From positions 1 to 64,000 of the forward strand of contig JAFSTA010000149.1 in NCBI GenBank assembly GCA_017450695.1: 64,000 bases of DNA, given 5' to 3'. The notes under the pieces were generated by a model, which saw only the letters and a list, made by a program, of their open reading frames with translations, ran no database searches and was not told the origin of the DNA. The first letter of the stretch is position 1; each line of letters opens with the position of its first letter. Below are positions 7,165 through 17,109 of this stretch, in pieces. The DNA is from Kiritimatiellia bacterium. Lineage in GTDB: Bacteria > Verrucomicrobiota > Kiritimatiellia > RFP12 > UBA1067. A program made the position numbers and the translations under genes.

Positions 7165-9129
7165 TCACAATCCTGTCCCAGTCGAACCTGACTGCACGGG
7201 ACCCGCTGTTGCAGAAAGCGTCAATCCCGTATCGCGCTCAAGCTTTTTGCTTATGGCTTGTTTCAACGCCGCCTCCGTACCAAGGATAACTGCCCGCTTC
7301 TTCGCTCGCGTGATCCCGGTATAGACGATCTGACGGTTGAGGAGCGGGTGATCCTGGTCGTTCGGCAACACTACCATCACGTTCTCAAACTCCGACCCCT
7401 GACTCTTGTGTACCGTCATCGCGTATGCAAGCTCGTGCTCGGGTAGCAGCCCCACCGGGCAGCTCACCACCTCGTCTCCGCGCGGGAATATCACGACCAT
7501 ACCGGAACGCCCTTTCACGGTTACGCCGACATCGCCGTTCCAGAGTTTTCGAGAAGGCGTGTTGCGCGTGACAATCACCGGCACGCCCGCCTTTTCCAGC
7601 GGATTGAACGGCAACCGACCGCCGAAACGCGCTTTGACGAGCAGCTCGTTGACTCCTGAGGCTCCATGCGGTCCCTTGCGAACGACAGTCAAAATGCGAG
7701 AGCGATCAAGCTCGTCAAAGATCGCCTTCGCCTTGGGTGTGCTCTCCCCGTCAGTCAATGCCCCATCATCCTTCAGCCTAGGATCGGAGGCCAATTTGAC
7801 CAACGCCCCACCATCCAGGAGGCCGTAATACTCCGCCCAGCCGAGCAGACGGTCATGGCAAACAGAAGGTTTGGGGTCCTTTGCCAGCAAACAACGAAAA
7901 CATTTGTTCTTAGTCTTGTCCGAATCAAACGTGGCAAGCCATTGGCCATTGCCCGAATCAAGCTCCGCCGTCAAATCGGCAAACTTCTGCGCCTCGCCGT
8001 CGTTGACCGCTTTTGCGCATTCTGCGAATTCCTCGGTGAACCGCTTGGACTCGGTGAGGCGAACGACGAACGGCGCGTCCCGGTTGCCGACGAGGTCGCC
8101 CAGAAGAGCGCCGGCCTCCACGGACGGCAGTTGGTCCTTGTCGCCAAGAAGCACCAAGCGGCAGTCGGGCGGCAACGCGGCGACGAGCGCCTTTATGAGG
8201 TGGACATCAACCATCGACGACTCATCCACCACCACCAGTTTGAGCGGCAGCTTGTTTTCGGCTGTGTATTTCCAGTTCGGGGGATAACCGCCCAGAAGGG
8301 AGTGGATCGTCTTGCCATCCAGCGACTCGATCTTCCTGCGCATCTCCCCGTCCAGGTCCTTTGCGCTTGCGCACTGGTTCCGCAGCGCCTCGCCCATGCG
8401 CTGCGCCGCACGCCCCGTCGGCGCAACCAACTCGATCTCATCCGGTTCCAGCCCCTGAGCCATGAGCGCACGGAGAATCGCGCAGACGATTGTCGTCTTT
8501 CCCGTGCCAGGGCCACCGGTCACGACGACGAAACGGTGTTCGGCGGTCATCTTCACCGCGTCGATCTGCGCCGGGTTCAACTTGAAGCCTTCGAAACCGG
8601 TCGCCGCCTCAAGTTCCGCCTCCGTCAAAGGCGTACCATGCGCAGCAACCTTCGCAAGTGCGGCAAAACCCTCCGAGAGCGCCTCGACCGCCAACAGATT
8701 TCGCTGGAAAAACCAACAGTCGCCTACGACATCGGATTTCTTCACGACAACGTCGCCGTCAAGATCTGCCGCAGCCAAGACAGCCTTGTCCCATGCGCTT
8801 TCCACAATTCGCCCATGTCCGTCATTGGAGTCCCTTCCCTGCTTATCCTCTTCCAGATAACCGCCCGCCTTGAGCAGCGCCGCCCCCTTCTCCGTGCGCA
8901 GAAACGCATTGCCGCTCCGCTGTGAAATGAACATCGCCGCAAGAAAAATGTAGGCAAAACCATTCCCGCAGTTTCTTCTCCGCATGATGTCACGCGCCGT
9001 CTGCAGTTCCCCCATCGAAAGGGAACCGGCCACAAGAAGCCGCGCAAGGATGTCGCCTACTGCGTCCTCGTCACGATCATCGGCAATCTTGAAGAGCGCC
9101 AAGCGCCTCTTTGCTTCCTTTATTTCCAT
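7165..9129 (-). CDS. recD: RecBCD enzyme subunit RecD
   Basis: The 5'-3' helicase motor of exonuclease V, about 654 residues. Superfamily-1 motifs are clear: Walker A 'GGPGTGKTT' (residues 205-213), Walker B 'VVDESSMVD', 'LLGDKDQLPSVEAG', and the C-terminal 'VHKSQGSEF' and 'VYTGITRAKK'. The N-terminal part is the RecD-specific region that docks on RecC. The upstream GTG at 9150 would overlap recB by 4 bp, but ATG at 9129 has AGGAGG at 6 bp spacing and is the better start. Last of the sbcC'-recC-recB-recD cluster. In the complex it drives unwinding on the opposite strand from RecB. Confidence 0.95.
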   Translation of the reverse strand: MEIKEAKRRLALFKIADDRDEDAVGDILARLLVAGSLSMGELQTARDIMRRRNCGNGFAYIFLAAMFISQRSGNAFLRTEKGAALLKAGGYLEEDKQGRDSNDGHGRIVESAWDKAVLAAADLDGDVVVKKSDVVGDCWFFQRNLLAVEALSEGFAALAKVAAHGTPLTEAELEAATGFEGFKLNPAQIDAVKMTAEHRFVVVTGGPGTGKTTIVCAILRALMAQGLEPDEIELVAPTGRAAQRMGEALRNQCASAKDLDGEMRRKIESLDGKTIHSLLGGYPPNWKYTAENKLPLKLVVVDESSMVDVHLIKALVAALPPDCRLVLLGDKDQLPSVEAGALLGDLVGNRDAPFVVRLTESKRFTEEFAECAKAVNDGEAQKFADLTAELDSGNGQWLATFDSDKTKNKCFRCLLAKDPKPSVCHDRLLGWAEYYGLLDGGALVKLASDPRLKDDGALTDGESTPKAKAIFDELDRSRILTVVRKGPHGASGVNELLVKARFGGRLPFNPLEKAGVPVIVTRNTPSRKLWNGDVGVTVKGRSGMVVIFPRGDEVVSCPVGLLPEHELAYAMTVHKSQGSEFENVMVVLPNDQDHPLLNRQIVYTGITRAKKRAVILGTEAALKQAISKKLERDTGLTLSATAGPVQSGSTGTGL

Positions 9130-9135
9130 GTTGAT

Positions 9136-9141
9136 CCTCCT
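9136..9141 (-). promoter_or_regulatory. Shine-Dalgarno AGGAGG that decides the recD start
   Basis: AGGAGG on the minus strand, 6 bp before the ATG at 9129 and just after the recB stop (9147-9149). It argues for initiation at 9129 and not at the overlapping GTG at 9150. Confidence 0.75.
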
Positions 9142-9146
9142 GTCGC

Positions 9147-12100
9147 TCACTTGTCGTCGGTGATGGCCGCCAGAACGCTTTCCCTGCAGTTCGCAAGCAT
9201 CTCGCCATCCACCGCACGCGCATAGACGCCGCTTTCATCACCATGCTCGCCGCCCCTGACAAAAAGGTAGGCGACGCCGGCGAGCGTTCCCCTGCCAAGC
9301 CAGTGTTCGACGGCGAGCGAATAGAGCTTGAACTGGAGCGGATAGCCAGCCGCCTCCATGGCCGCTTTCACGCTCGCCGCGCCATAGTCGGCAAGCGAGT
9401 TCGTCTTCCAGTCGAGAACATACACGGGACCGCCCTTGCCGTCCGGACGGATCAAGAGGTCGATCTTGCCGTTGAACACGCCCATGCGTCCTGCTCCGCC
9501 GGGCCAGGTCGTGCCACCGCCAAGTACAGAATGCTCATCAATGACGAATTCGACTTCGGCCAGGCGATCCTTGAAAGAGATCTCCTTTAGAAATATCGGC
9601 CGCCCGCCGATTTCAATACGGGTGTTCAGCGCACGCCAGACCATGCGGGCCAGCGTCAGTTCCGTGGAATCGCCATTCACCTCCTGATTCTTCAAGGAGT
9701 GATTGCGCATCGTCCGCCGCACGAGTGCCAGCAGCGCTTCGTCTTTAATCGCCTTGTCAAGTACCTCCTTGCCGACCGAGAAACCGACATTTCCCATCGA
9801 CTCATCCGTTCCACACAGCGTCTCCATGATCTCGTGGAACACGTTTCCGGAAACATTGTTGCGCGGAAGCAGCGTCGCCTGCCGAACGTCCCCCCTACGA
9901 TTCTCGTCACCTTCGTGGTTGTTGAGGGTGCTGAATGAATCCCATTGCAGACGTAGATGCTTCAAATCGCCAATGCTGTAGATGCGGGGTTTTTCGGTCG
10001 CGCAGGAGCGTACCTCTCCCGTATGGGGAACCACTGTCTCGGTGGGCAATGCCACCTTCACCGCGCGCGGATCGTCGAACAGCGTCCGAATCGCCTTTGA
10101 CAGGAATCCCTCTCCCAGAAGCGGCGATCCTGCGCTACCGACGCCAAACGGCTCCGAGCAGTTTCGCGCTTCCTGGGGCTGACTGGTCCACGGCAGGTAG
10201 AGTTTGTGTACGGCGCGCGTCAACGCGACATAAAAGAGGCGCTTCAGCTCGTCGGGCGAATCTCTTTGATACTTGCTGAATCCAGCTGCTATAAACACCG
10301 CCTTGAATTCCAGGCCTTTCGAGGCATGCATCGTCATGATCTGGACGCTGTCGCTCTCGTTCTCCTTCTGGCGCAGGGCGCCGTCCTCTCCGGCACTCTG
10401 GTCGTTCTTGCGCCACGTGCGCAACAGTCCGGCGAAGCATTCAGGCGTTTGCGCCGAACGCCCATTCTCGACGAGCAGCCTGTCAAGGATCTGCCGGAAC
10501 GTTATCCAGCGGCGGTCGAACTCGTAGTCCCGGGCGTCGGGATGCGCCAGCTCCGTGTCGTCCATCACGCTCTCGAAGAGCAGATTCCATTTCCGCTTTG
10601 CCGACAGCTCCTGCCACCGCTCGAAAAGACTGGAAATCTTCTTTCCGGCGTTCGCGGTCTTCGTCTCAATTTCCAATGGCGGCACATTGAACAGCGGCGT
10701 CAGGAGAAGCGCGGCAAGACGTCCCTGCTGCCCCGGGGCGGACAGGAAGTCAAACAACGCAATCAGCGCCTCTGCCTCAACTGATTCATAGATGCCGCGC
10801 TCTTTGTAATAGCTGTACGGTATGCCTTCCTGTTCCAATACACGTCTGACGATCCTCGCCTCGGTCCCGTTCCGAACGAGAACGCACATGTCTCGATAAG
10901 GGATTTGGCCTTCCTCCTTTTGTCCCGGATTATCCTTGCTTTCCGTCTGATATGCGACGCTCAAGGTACGCAACCGCTTCATCTCGTGCGCCGCGTTCTC
11001 CATGAACACGGGCAAGCATTTCGTCGTGTTTCCGCAGTTGTTTGGAGCTTTGTTCCCCTTGCCAGCCACGGTTTCCTGCGCCGTCTTCTGCGGCTTCAGC
11101 ATCCAGGCTGGTAACGACTCCAGCAAAGTGACAGCCTCTCTGCCCGTAAAATCTTCGTACCCAGGGAATGGATCATCTTTCCCAGTTGGATACTCAACGC
11201 GGGGGCTTTCGATTCTCGAATCTCCTTCTCCCATGTCGCCAAACCAACCCGAAGCCTCGCCGAACAACTCGTTGAACGCGTCCACAAGCGGCTTGGAGGA
11301 ACGGAACATCTTCCTGAGCGACTGCTCCGGCTGTTCCTTCTTTATGTCGGTCTTGGCGGAAAAATACGTCTTGATGTCCGCGCCGCGGAAACCGTAGATG
11401 GCCTGTTTCGGATCGCCCACCACAAGCAGGAATCCCTGCTTCGGACATGGTACGGCATCGCCTTCGATCTGATTGTATTGCGAGGAAAAGATTTTCCCGA
11501 AGATATCCCACTGCTTCTCGTCCGTGTCCTGGAACTCGTCAACCAGCGCGATGCGGTAGCGGCGGCGGATGGAATCCAGGAGCGCGCTGTGCCTGCCTGC
11601 GGCCTCGCGCTCAGCCTCGACGTTGATCACGTGACACGCCTGAGTCACCAGATCGTCGAAGGTCAGCATGGCGGCCTCGGCCTTGAGCCGCTTGAATATC
11701 GGCCAGGCGAGACAGGACAGGTCACGGACAATCATTCCAAGCAGGGACTCCTGGGCTTTCTGTACCGTCTCAGAAAACTTCCTCAGTCCTGGACAGAGCT
11801 CGTAGAGTCGGGACCATCCACCATCAACTTTTACGCGTGGATTCAGCTTCTCGTAGGAATTCCCCTGTTTAACAGCAACTGCCGCAATGGCTGAAACGGC
11901 CTCAAACAACTTCAACGCATCTGCCGACTGAAGATCGTTCAGATTTGCACGAACGGTGTCGCATGCGTCCGGAAATTTGCTGTCGCCGCCATGAGTTTTC
12001 AGGCCTTCGAAATCAAAACTGGTTGAAGAGACAACCTCCTTAAAGGAACTGCGGACAGACTCGCAACACTCCGCTACGCTTTCCGGCTGCCGGTCTGTTT

Positions 12101-12641
12101 TCGCGCAATCCTCCAGCATTGTTTCGGCCGACGCCGCAAGCGATTCCGTCGATTCCAGACCACCTGCTTCCAAATATGCCGCATACGCTTCGGCGTACCG
12201 CGTCTTGAACTCGTCCCCAAGCAACGCCTCGCGCACGGCGCGGTGGATGAGGTCACCGTCCGATCCGCCGATATCCAGCTGCATCGGCACTCGGTTCTCA
12301 AAGGCGTATTCCGAAAGCAGCTCGCGGCAGAACGAATGGATCGTACAGATCGTCATCTCGTCGAAATCCGCAGGGAGGATCCCGGCCTTTTCAAGGATTT
12401 CGCGAATCCGCTGCTTCAGCTCGCCGGCCGCCTTCTCGGTATAGGTGACAAGCAGAATGTTCTTGACGTCAACCGGGTTCTGCTTGTCCGACGCGAGCTT
12501 CAACACGACGTGCTGGAGCGTGTACGTCTTGCCGGTTCCGGCAGACGCCTCGATGATGCCGTCCTTGGCTTGCTGCAATTCGTTCCAGACCGCACCCTCC
12601 ACGTCCAGACGTTTATTGATGAACTCTTCATTGCGCGTCAT
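9147..12641 (-). CDS. recB: RecBCD enzyme subunit RecB (helicase-nuclease)
   Basis: The 1164-residue protein has a UvrD-type SF1A helicase and a C-terminal nuclease. Visible are Walker A 'ASAGTGKT' (residues 32-39), Walker B 'LVDEFQDTD', 'VVGDPKQAIYGFRGAD', 'MTMHASKGLEF' and 'LFYVALTRA'. The nuclease core is complete: 'GNVFHEIMETL' supplies the histidine, 'GKIDLL' the aspartate, 'VLDWKTN' the D-x-K, and 'YPLQFKLYSLA' resembles the end of the E. coli domain. It therefore should both unwind and cut DNA ends before RecA loading. It overlaps recC by 4 bp (12638-12641, ATGA), so the subunits are translationally coupled and made in fixed ratio. Size matches the family. Confidence 0.96.
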   Translation of the reverse strand: MTRNEEFINKRLDVEGAVWNELQQAKDGIIEASAGTGKTYTLQHVVLKLASDKQNPVDVKNILLVTYTEKAAGELKQRIREILEKAGILPADFDEMTICTIHSFCRELLSEYAFENRVPMQLDIGGSDGDLIHRAVREALLGDEFKTRYAEAYAAYLEAGGLESTESLAASAETMLEDCAKTDRQPESVAECCESVRSSFKEVVSSTSFDFEGLKTHGGDSKFPDACDTVRANLNDLQSADALKLFEAVSAIAAVAVKQGNSYEKLNPRVKVDGGWSRLYELCPGLRKFSETVQKAQESLLGMIVRDLSCLAWPIFKRLKAEAAMLTFDDLVTQACHVINVEAEREAAGRHSALLDSIRRRYRIALVDEFQDTDEKQWDIFGKIFSSQYNQIEGDAVPCPKQGFLLVVGDPKQAIYGFRGADIKTYFSAKTDIKKEQPEQSLRKMFRSSKPLVDAFNELFGEASGWFGDMGEGDSRIESPRVEYPTGKDDPFPGYEDFTGREAVTLLESLPAWMLKPQKTAQETVAGKGNKAPNNCGNTTKCLPVFMENAAHEMKRLRTLSVAYQTESKDNPGQKEEGQIPYRDMCVLVRNGTEARIVRRVLEQEGIPYSYYKERGIYESVEAEALIALFDFLSAPGQQGRLAALLLTPLFNVPPLEIETKTANAGKKISSLFERWQELSAKRKWNLLFESVMDDTELAHPDARDYEFDRRWITFRQILDRLLVENGRSAQTPECFAGLLRTWRKNDQSAGEDGALRQKENESDSVQIMTMHASKGLEFKAVFIAAGFSKYQRDSPDELKRLFYVALTRAVHKLYLPWTSQPQEARNCSEPFGVGSAGSPLLGEGFLSKAIRTLFDDPRAVKVALPTETVVPHTGEVRSCATEKPRIYSIGDLKHLRLQWDSFSTLNNHEGDENRRGDVRQATLLPRNNVSGNVFHEIMETLCGTDESMGNVGFSVGKEVLDKAIKDEALLALVRRTMRNHSLKNQEVNGDSTELTLARMVWRALNTRIEIGGRPIFLKEISFKDRLAEVEFVIDEHSVLGGGTTWPGGAGRMGVFNGKIDLLIRPDGKGGPVYVLDWKTNSLADYGAASVKAAMEAAGYPLQFKLYSLAVEHWLGRGTLAGVAYLFVRGGEHGDESGVYARAVDGEMLANCRESVLAAITDDK

Positions 12642-15600
12642 TTCGCACCTCCCTTCCCGTCCGACTCCTTCGTTCCTGACATCGGCAACTTATATCGTTC
12701 CTGATAGAGCTTTTCCAGCTCTTCCTCCGTCGGGTCGCGGCGGTATGTATCTATGGCCTTTTCTACAACCAGTTCGCTGTTGAAGCTCTTTTTCTTCGAG
12801 TTGCCGCCCCATTCTTCGGCAGTCAGTTTTTCTAGGACGGCCGACCAATCTCGATCTCCGGCCTCCCGAACAGCTTTTGCCAGTTTCTTGTAGGTGAAGT
12901 CCACGCACGGCGAGGAATGATCGATCTCGTCGAGAAAGGACCAGTACTGCGCGGTCAGCCGCCCGAGGTACTCCCGCGCCACGCTCGGCGTGACGCTCCA
13001 GTTCCAGGCCGCAGTCTTCCCGTTGGCAATGTCAATCACACCAATTCGAAGGGCGCACGGCGTATCCGCGTCAGCATCGGCGCGGTTCGCCAGACTCATC
13101 AGGAAAGCCATGAACGGCGCGAGCGTCTTATCGACCGGACGAGCGTCCGGCGGCAGATCCTTCCTGCCCTCGGCAAGGAGCCACCCCGGAACAAGCACCG
13201 AAACGTGGCCTTCCTCCTCGGCCCAGTTCGACGTTTCTGCCACATATTGAACTTTCACGGAAGCACTGCCATGCCTTACCGTCGCCGGCACTCGCTGCCT
13301 AGAGGTGTTATCCTCGCCTTTCTTTACGCCAAAGCTCTCCATAAACTCGCGAATCGCGTCGAGTCCTTCCAGCTTTTCCACAAGCTTGCCCTTCGCGAAA
13401 TCGCCGAGGAATCCGCCCGGAAGCTGACCGGCCAGCTGCATTTTCCGGAACTGCGCGTCGAGGCTTTCCTCACCTTCAAGGCAGCTCTCTTCCAAATCCC
13501 ATTCGATTCTTCTGTCGGAAACGTCCAGCGGCGAATCAGGCTCCAGCTCATTGTCGCTATAGCCCTCCACCGCGATGTGGTGCTGGAAGCGCAACACCGC
13601 GCGCAAGGGCGACATCAGGAACTCGGCAAGCTCCTTTGCCGACACCTCGCGGGCACCCACGGGAGGGCGCGTGTCCTCACGCGCCGCATCGGCAGGGGTA
13701 CGCAGTCCTCCCGCCAAATCCGCCCCCATCCGTTCGCACGCCATCTGACGCGCGACCTTGGAGTAGGTGAACAGGATGCCCGTCTGCGGATCTTCGGGGT
13801 TCCAGACGACGTCACGCGGCGGAGCAGCGACCTCGCCGCGCTCCAGGAGCGGATAGTCCCCGATCTCCTCAAACGATTTTTCGACAATCGCATCGCCTAC
13901 AAAGTTCTCGAGTTCGCGGACGATTCCCGCCGGGAACATCTTCGCGTCTTTTTCAATGTCGAGGTTCTGGTAGGAAAGGACAAGGCGGTCTCTTGCGGAC
14001 ATCACCGTCTCGAGGAACAGATAGCGGTTGACCTTCGGCAGGGCCGTATCCCCCAACCGCCATCCCGCCCCGCACACGTCCAGCGTGGTGGAGCTGGTAC
14101 GTCCGGGGAACCCGTTCGCGCCAAGACCCAGCACGAACACCTGCTTGAACGGCACGGGCCGCATCGGCTGAAGCCCCGCAATCGTGACGCCATGAGTCAG
14201 ATAGCCGCCCCCGCGGCAGGACATCCCGCCGACGAACTGCTCGACCGCCGCCAGCACGACCTCACAGCCCTGCTTGCCGGGCAGCATCGCCAAACCGTTC
14301 ATGACTTGTGCAATCTGACGTCTGACGGTCTCCTCCTGGTCGTTTGTGTCCGGCACGGCCAGAAAATCATCCATGAGTCTTGTCAGGACAAACGCCCAGT
14401 TCAACGCCCATTTCTCGTTGTCAGAGCTACGTTCGAGAACACACGGAAGCTCACGTCGATCATCCTTGTCGACAAACGCAGCCTCTACCTTACGATACAG
14501 AAGTTCGACGATCTCGGAAAACTTGAATGCGTTGTTGTCGCCTCTGCCGACAAGGGGAAGTTCCTCGTCCGGCTCGCCGACGACGGGCAAGTGGTCCGCG
14601 ACCCGTGCGAGACGGAGACGCGCAAGCGCCCAATCCCAGTTGAACTTCGAGTCCCCGGCTCCGTCCTCGAAACCGTCGAACGCCCCGATTTCCTCGGTCG
14701 TCTCACGCCAGTCGGCGACATCGTCGGACGTAAAACCGAGCGCCTTCTGTACGCACGGGTTGTCGAGGACGGCGAATAGCGTCTCGCGCGTCAATCCCTT
14801 GCGCGCCAGATCGGCCAGCGCGAAGAACCCGGCAAGAAACATGCTGTCCTCGGAGGCAGTCGTGTCGATGAGCCCGTACGGCACCTGTCCGCGCGCGTCG
14901 AACACGGCTTCGATGACGGGACGGTATTTCGCCATATCCGGGACGAGCACCGCGATGTCCGAGAAATTGCAGTCGGGCCACGGACGCACACCGGAACCCT
15001 CCGGCTTCCAGACTGCGCCGAGGATGGCATTATAGACCATCTCGACCTCGCGGCGGATTCCCGGCACGCCCACAACCTGGAGCGAGGCGTCCTGCGGAAC
15101 CTTGTCAATTTCACTCGTGCGATGGCAGATGGATTCCTGGATGCTTCCAAGGACCGTACGTGGGCGGACACGGCCCGGATTGGCCAGGCACGTCCATTCG
15201 AAATCGATCCGCCCGTCGTTCTCCTCCTCTAGTTCCACCAGGAGGCGCATCGTCTCGCGTCCTGCCGCACCCCATTGCTGTAGCAGCGGATTCTCCACCG
15301 AAATGTCTTCCTCTTCCCCATGGGTCTTGCCCAGAAGCTTGATGCGCTCTTCCTTCGTCTCGATGTCGCCCCAGTATTCAAGGCACACGTTGTTGTGGTA
15401 GAACACGACATCGTGAGTCTGCGCGAGCCAGACGAGTATCTGCACCTGAAGGAGCGAGAGAGTTGAATGCCCGAAGAACCAGATTGTCTGCCTGGGGCCC
15501 TTCGGCGGCGCGGCACGGACGCGGTCGTAAAGCTGCCGGAGCGACAGTTTTTCGCCGTCCGGCGGGAAAACACCGTCCTCCCCCCACAAGATACGCGCAA

Positions 15601-16180
15601 TCGCAGCCTCCGCCACCTCCACTTCGTTCAACGCCTCCGATGGGACAACCCCATCTTCCGCGAGCCATTTTTTAACAATGTCAGGCCGTCTTACCTCATA
15701 CTGGTCCATGAGGTTCGCCATCTTATCGGCGAGCTGCCAACCCATTCTAGCCTGACGCTGGGTCGTCACCTTCAATTCGTCCTTGCCGTCGCCATCGAAG
15801 ATGTAGGCGCGCAACGGCGCGAGCGCATCGAACCCCTTCTGGCTCTTCCGAGACGCGAGGAGCGCCGCCATGATGGCAGTTGCGTAGGCGTGATTTGGCA
15901 GAAGTGAAAACGGCTTCCCTTCGGGAAGATTCGCGGACAACAGTTCGGTCATGCGCTGTTCGATGAACGGGAATTTGATGCCTGCGCAAAGTTTTCCGTC
16001 TTCCGGCTTTTGCTCTTTCGCAAACACCTGGATTTGTAGCCACTTGGCGATGTTCGTGTTGGGCACCACCACCTGAGAGAACACGAACGGATCTTGATTT
16101 TCCCGCTCTTTAAGTAACCGTTCCTTCAGATCCTTCGCCAGGTCTTCAATCCTGTCGCTGTAGTAGATTTTCAATGACAT
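12638..16180 (-). CDS. recC: RecBCD enzyme subunit RecC
   Basis: The 1180-residue RecC has the inactivated helicase fold that holds RecB and RecD and reads Chi. The N-terminus 'SLKIYYSDRIEDLAKDL' followed by 'VVVPNTNIAKWLQ' and 'GIKFPFIEQRM' is typical. No functional P-loop is seen, as expected. Later landmarks are 'VPDMAKYRPVIEAVF' and 'KQVFVLGLGANGFPG'. The ATG shares one base with the stop of the preceding sbcC-like gene (TAATG) and AAGGAGGG lies just upstream inside that gene, so recC translation is coupled to it. Chi specificity cannot be predicted. Confidence 0.95.
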   Translation of the reverse strand: MSLKIYYSDRIEDLAKDLKERLLKERENQDPFVFSQVVVPNTNIAKWLQIQVFAKEQKPEDGKLCAGIKFPFIEQRMTELLSANLPEGKPFSLLPNHAYATAIMAALLASRKSQKGFDALAPLRAYIFDGDGKDELKVTTQRQARMGWQLADKMANLMDQYEVRRPDIVKKWLAEDGVVPSEALNEVEVAEAAIARILWGEDGVFPPDGEKLSLRQLYDRVRAAPPKGPRQTIWFFGHSTLSLLQVQILVWLAQTHDVVFYHNNVCLEYWGDIETKEERIKLLGKTHGEEEDISVENPLLQQWGAAGRETMRLLVELEEENDGRIDFEWTCLANPGRVRPRTVLGSIQESICHRTSEIDKVPQDASLQVVGVPGIRREVEMVYNAILGAVWKPEGSGVRPWPDCNFSDIAVLVPDMAKYRPVIEAVFDARGQVPYGLIDTTASEDSMFLAGFFALADLARKGLTRETLFAVLDNPCVQKALGFTSDDVADWRETTEEIGAFDGFEDGAGDSKFNWDWALARLRLARVADHLPVVGEPDEELPLVGRGDNNAFKFSEIVELLYRKVEAAFVDKDDRRELPCVLERSSDNEKWALNWAFVLTRLMDDFLAVPDTNDQEETVRRQIAQVMNGLAMLPGKQGCEVVLAAVEQFVGGMSCRGGGYLTHGVTIAGLQPMRPVPFKQVFVLGLGANGFPGRTSSTTLDVCGAGWRLGDTALPKVNRYLFLETVMSARDRLVLSYQNLDIEKDAKMFPAGIVRELENFVGDAIVEKSFEEIGDYPLLERGEVAAPPRDVVWNPEDPQTGILFTYSKVARQMACERMGADLAGGLRTPADAAREDTRPPVGAREVSAKELAEFLMSPLRAVLRFQHHIAVEGYSDNELEPDSPLDVSDRRIEWDLEESCLEGEESLDAQFRKMQLAGQLPGGFLGDFAKGKLVEKLEGLDAIREFMESFGVKKGEDNTSRQRVPATVRHGSASVKVQYVAETSNWAEEEGHVSVLVPGWLLAEGRKDLPPDARPVDKTLAPFMAFLMSLANRADADADTPCALRIGVIDIANGKTAAWNWSVTPSVAREYLGRLTAQYWSFLDEIDHSSPCVDFTYKKLAKAVREAGDRDWSAVLEKLTAEEWGGNSKKKSFNSELVVEKAIDTYRRDPTEEELEKLYQERYKLPMSGTKESDGKGGAK

Positions 16181-17022
16181 TACCTGCCCTCCTTCCGGGA
16201 CTTACGACTCCTGTCCGACGTGGCACCTTCCGTTACGCCTGGACCAGAAATGGTGCTTTGTCCATTGCCCTTCTTCGCAACTACGATCTTCACGGGAATT
16301 CGTTCGTAAAGCTCCTTCACGTGCGAGATGATGCCGATCGTCTTCGAGCCATCGCGCTGGAGATTCTCGAGAGTTGAGATCGAGACGTCCAGCGTCTGCT
16401 CGTCCAGCGTCCCGAAGCCTTCGTCGAGGAATAGCGTCTCCACGTTCAGCGAGCCTGCGTTGAGGCGCGACAGGCCAAGCGCGAGCGAGAGCGACACCTG
16501 GAAGCGTTCACCTCCGGAAAGGTTCGTGACTGGACGCCTCTCGCCGCCGGCGCGGCGATCCACGATGGTCGGCAGAAGCTGCGCCGCGTCCCGGCTCTCG
16601 GCGTCCCAAATCATCTCGTATCTCCCGTTCGTCATGGGGCCGAGATACTCGTTGCCGATATCGACCAGCTGAGCGAGCGTGATGCCCTGCGCGTACAGCT
16701 TGAAGCGGTCGCCGTTCTCGCCACCAATTTCCGCGTCGAGCTTCTTCCACCGCTCCGCATCGCAACACAGCTTCTCGAATTCAGCCGCGATGGACGCCGC
16801 CGCTTCCCTCCGCTTCGTGTCTGAGTTCAGCTCCCCTTCCAGCCTTAGGGCCGCCTCGTTCTGGTTCTTGCATTCTGTCTCCTTTGCAGACAGCTCCTCG
16901 GCGACGACATCCGCCGTGCGCGAGGATGGCGTTCGCTTCGTAAATTCCGCTTGCCGCCTAGACCAGTCGGCCTTTCTCGTGTTCAGACGCACGCGGACTT
17001 TTTTGATCAGTTCAAACTTCAT
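16180..17022 (-). CDS. C-terminal half of SbcC/Rad50-type ATPase, stand-alone
   Basis: About 280 residues from the ATG at 17022, which has GGAG 8 bp upstream; an upstream ATG at 17094 lies in relic sequence. The protein starts in the middle of a coiled coil (residues ~1-110, rich in K/E/R), then has the complete C-lobe of the SbcC head: signature 'NLSGGERFQVSLSLALG' (~167-183), Walker B and D-loop 'LFLDEGFGTLDE' (~197-208) and H-loop 'IISHVKELYER'. The N-lobe with Walker A and the first coiled-coil arm are absent, and no sbcD is nearby. The gene is fused by a TAATG overlap to recC. It may be a decaying remnant kept for coupling, or a half-ATPase needing a partner in trans. All C-lobe motifs are intact. 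Confidence 0.85.
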   Translation of the reverse strand: MKFELIKKVRVRLNTRKADWSRRQAEFTKRTPSSRTADVVAEELSAKETECKNQNEAALRLEGELNSDTKRREAAASIAAEFEKLCCDAERWKKLDAEIGGENGDRFKLYAQGITLAQLVDIGNEYLGPMTNGRYEMIWDAESRDAAQLLPTIVDRRAGGERRPVTNLSGGERFQVSLSLALGLSRLNAGSLNVETLFLDEGFGTLDEQTLDVSISTLENLQRDGSKTIGIISHVKELYERIPVKIVVAKKGNGQSTISGPGVTEGATSDRSRKSRKEGR

Positions 17023-17062
17023 TTGACATGCTCCTGTACCCTTGTAACGATGCCGACAGCAG

Positions 17063-17107
17063 AATCTTACTTCTCGTGCATACCGGTCGGGCATGTGGGC
17101 AGCCGAT
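17063..17107 (-). pseudogene. Relic of the cysteine-rich repeat gene's 3' end
   Basis: On the minus strand 17067-17105 reads ggctgc..cac..gccc.accgg...gca.gagaagtaag and matches the 3' end and stop of the small gene at 17932-18189 with one base deleted. It sits between the peptidase stop and the sbcC-half start. It suggests that this spot once carried the same gene end, and that a duplication or deletion brought the peptidase next to the truncated sbcC. Confidence 0.55.
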
Positions 17108-17109
17108 GC

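Noticed and set aside
12917-14779. Very long open frame on the plus strand across recC
   Set aside because: Shadow of recC: no ribosome site, low-complexity arginine/histidine-rich translation, and full overlap with strongly conserved RecC motifs. The same reasoning excludes the long opposite-strand frames across dinG (21690-23459), GH16 (25776-26981), GH36 (34904-37192), the giant BspA-like gene (41116-43077 and 44392-45975), nadE/49-51 kb (48863-50890) and rhaA (39521-40918).
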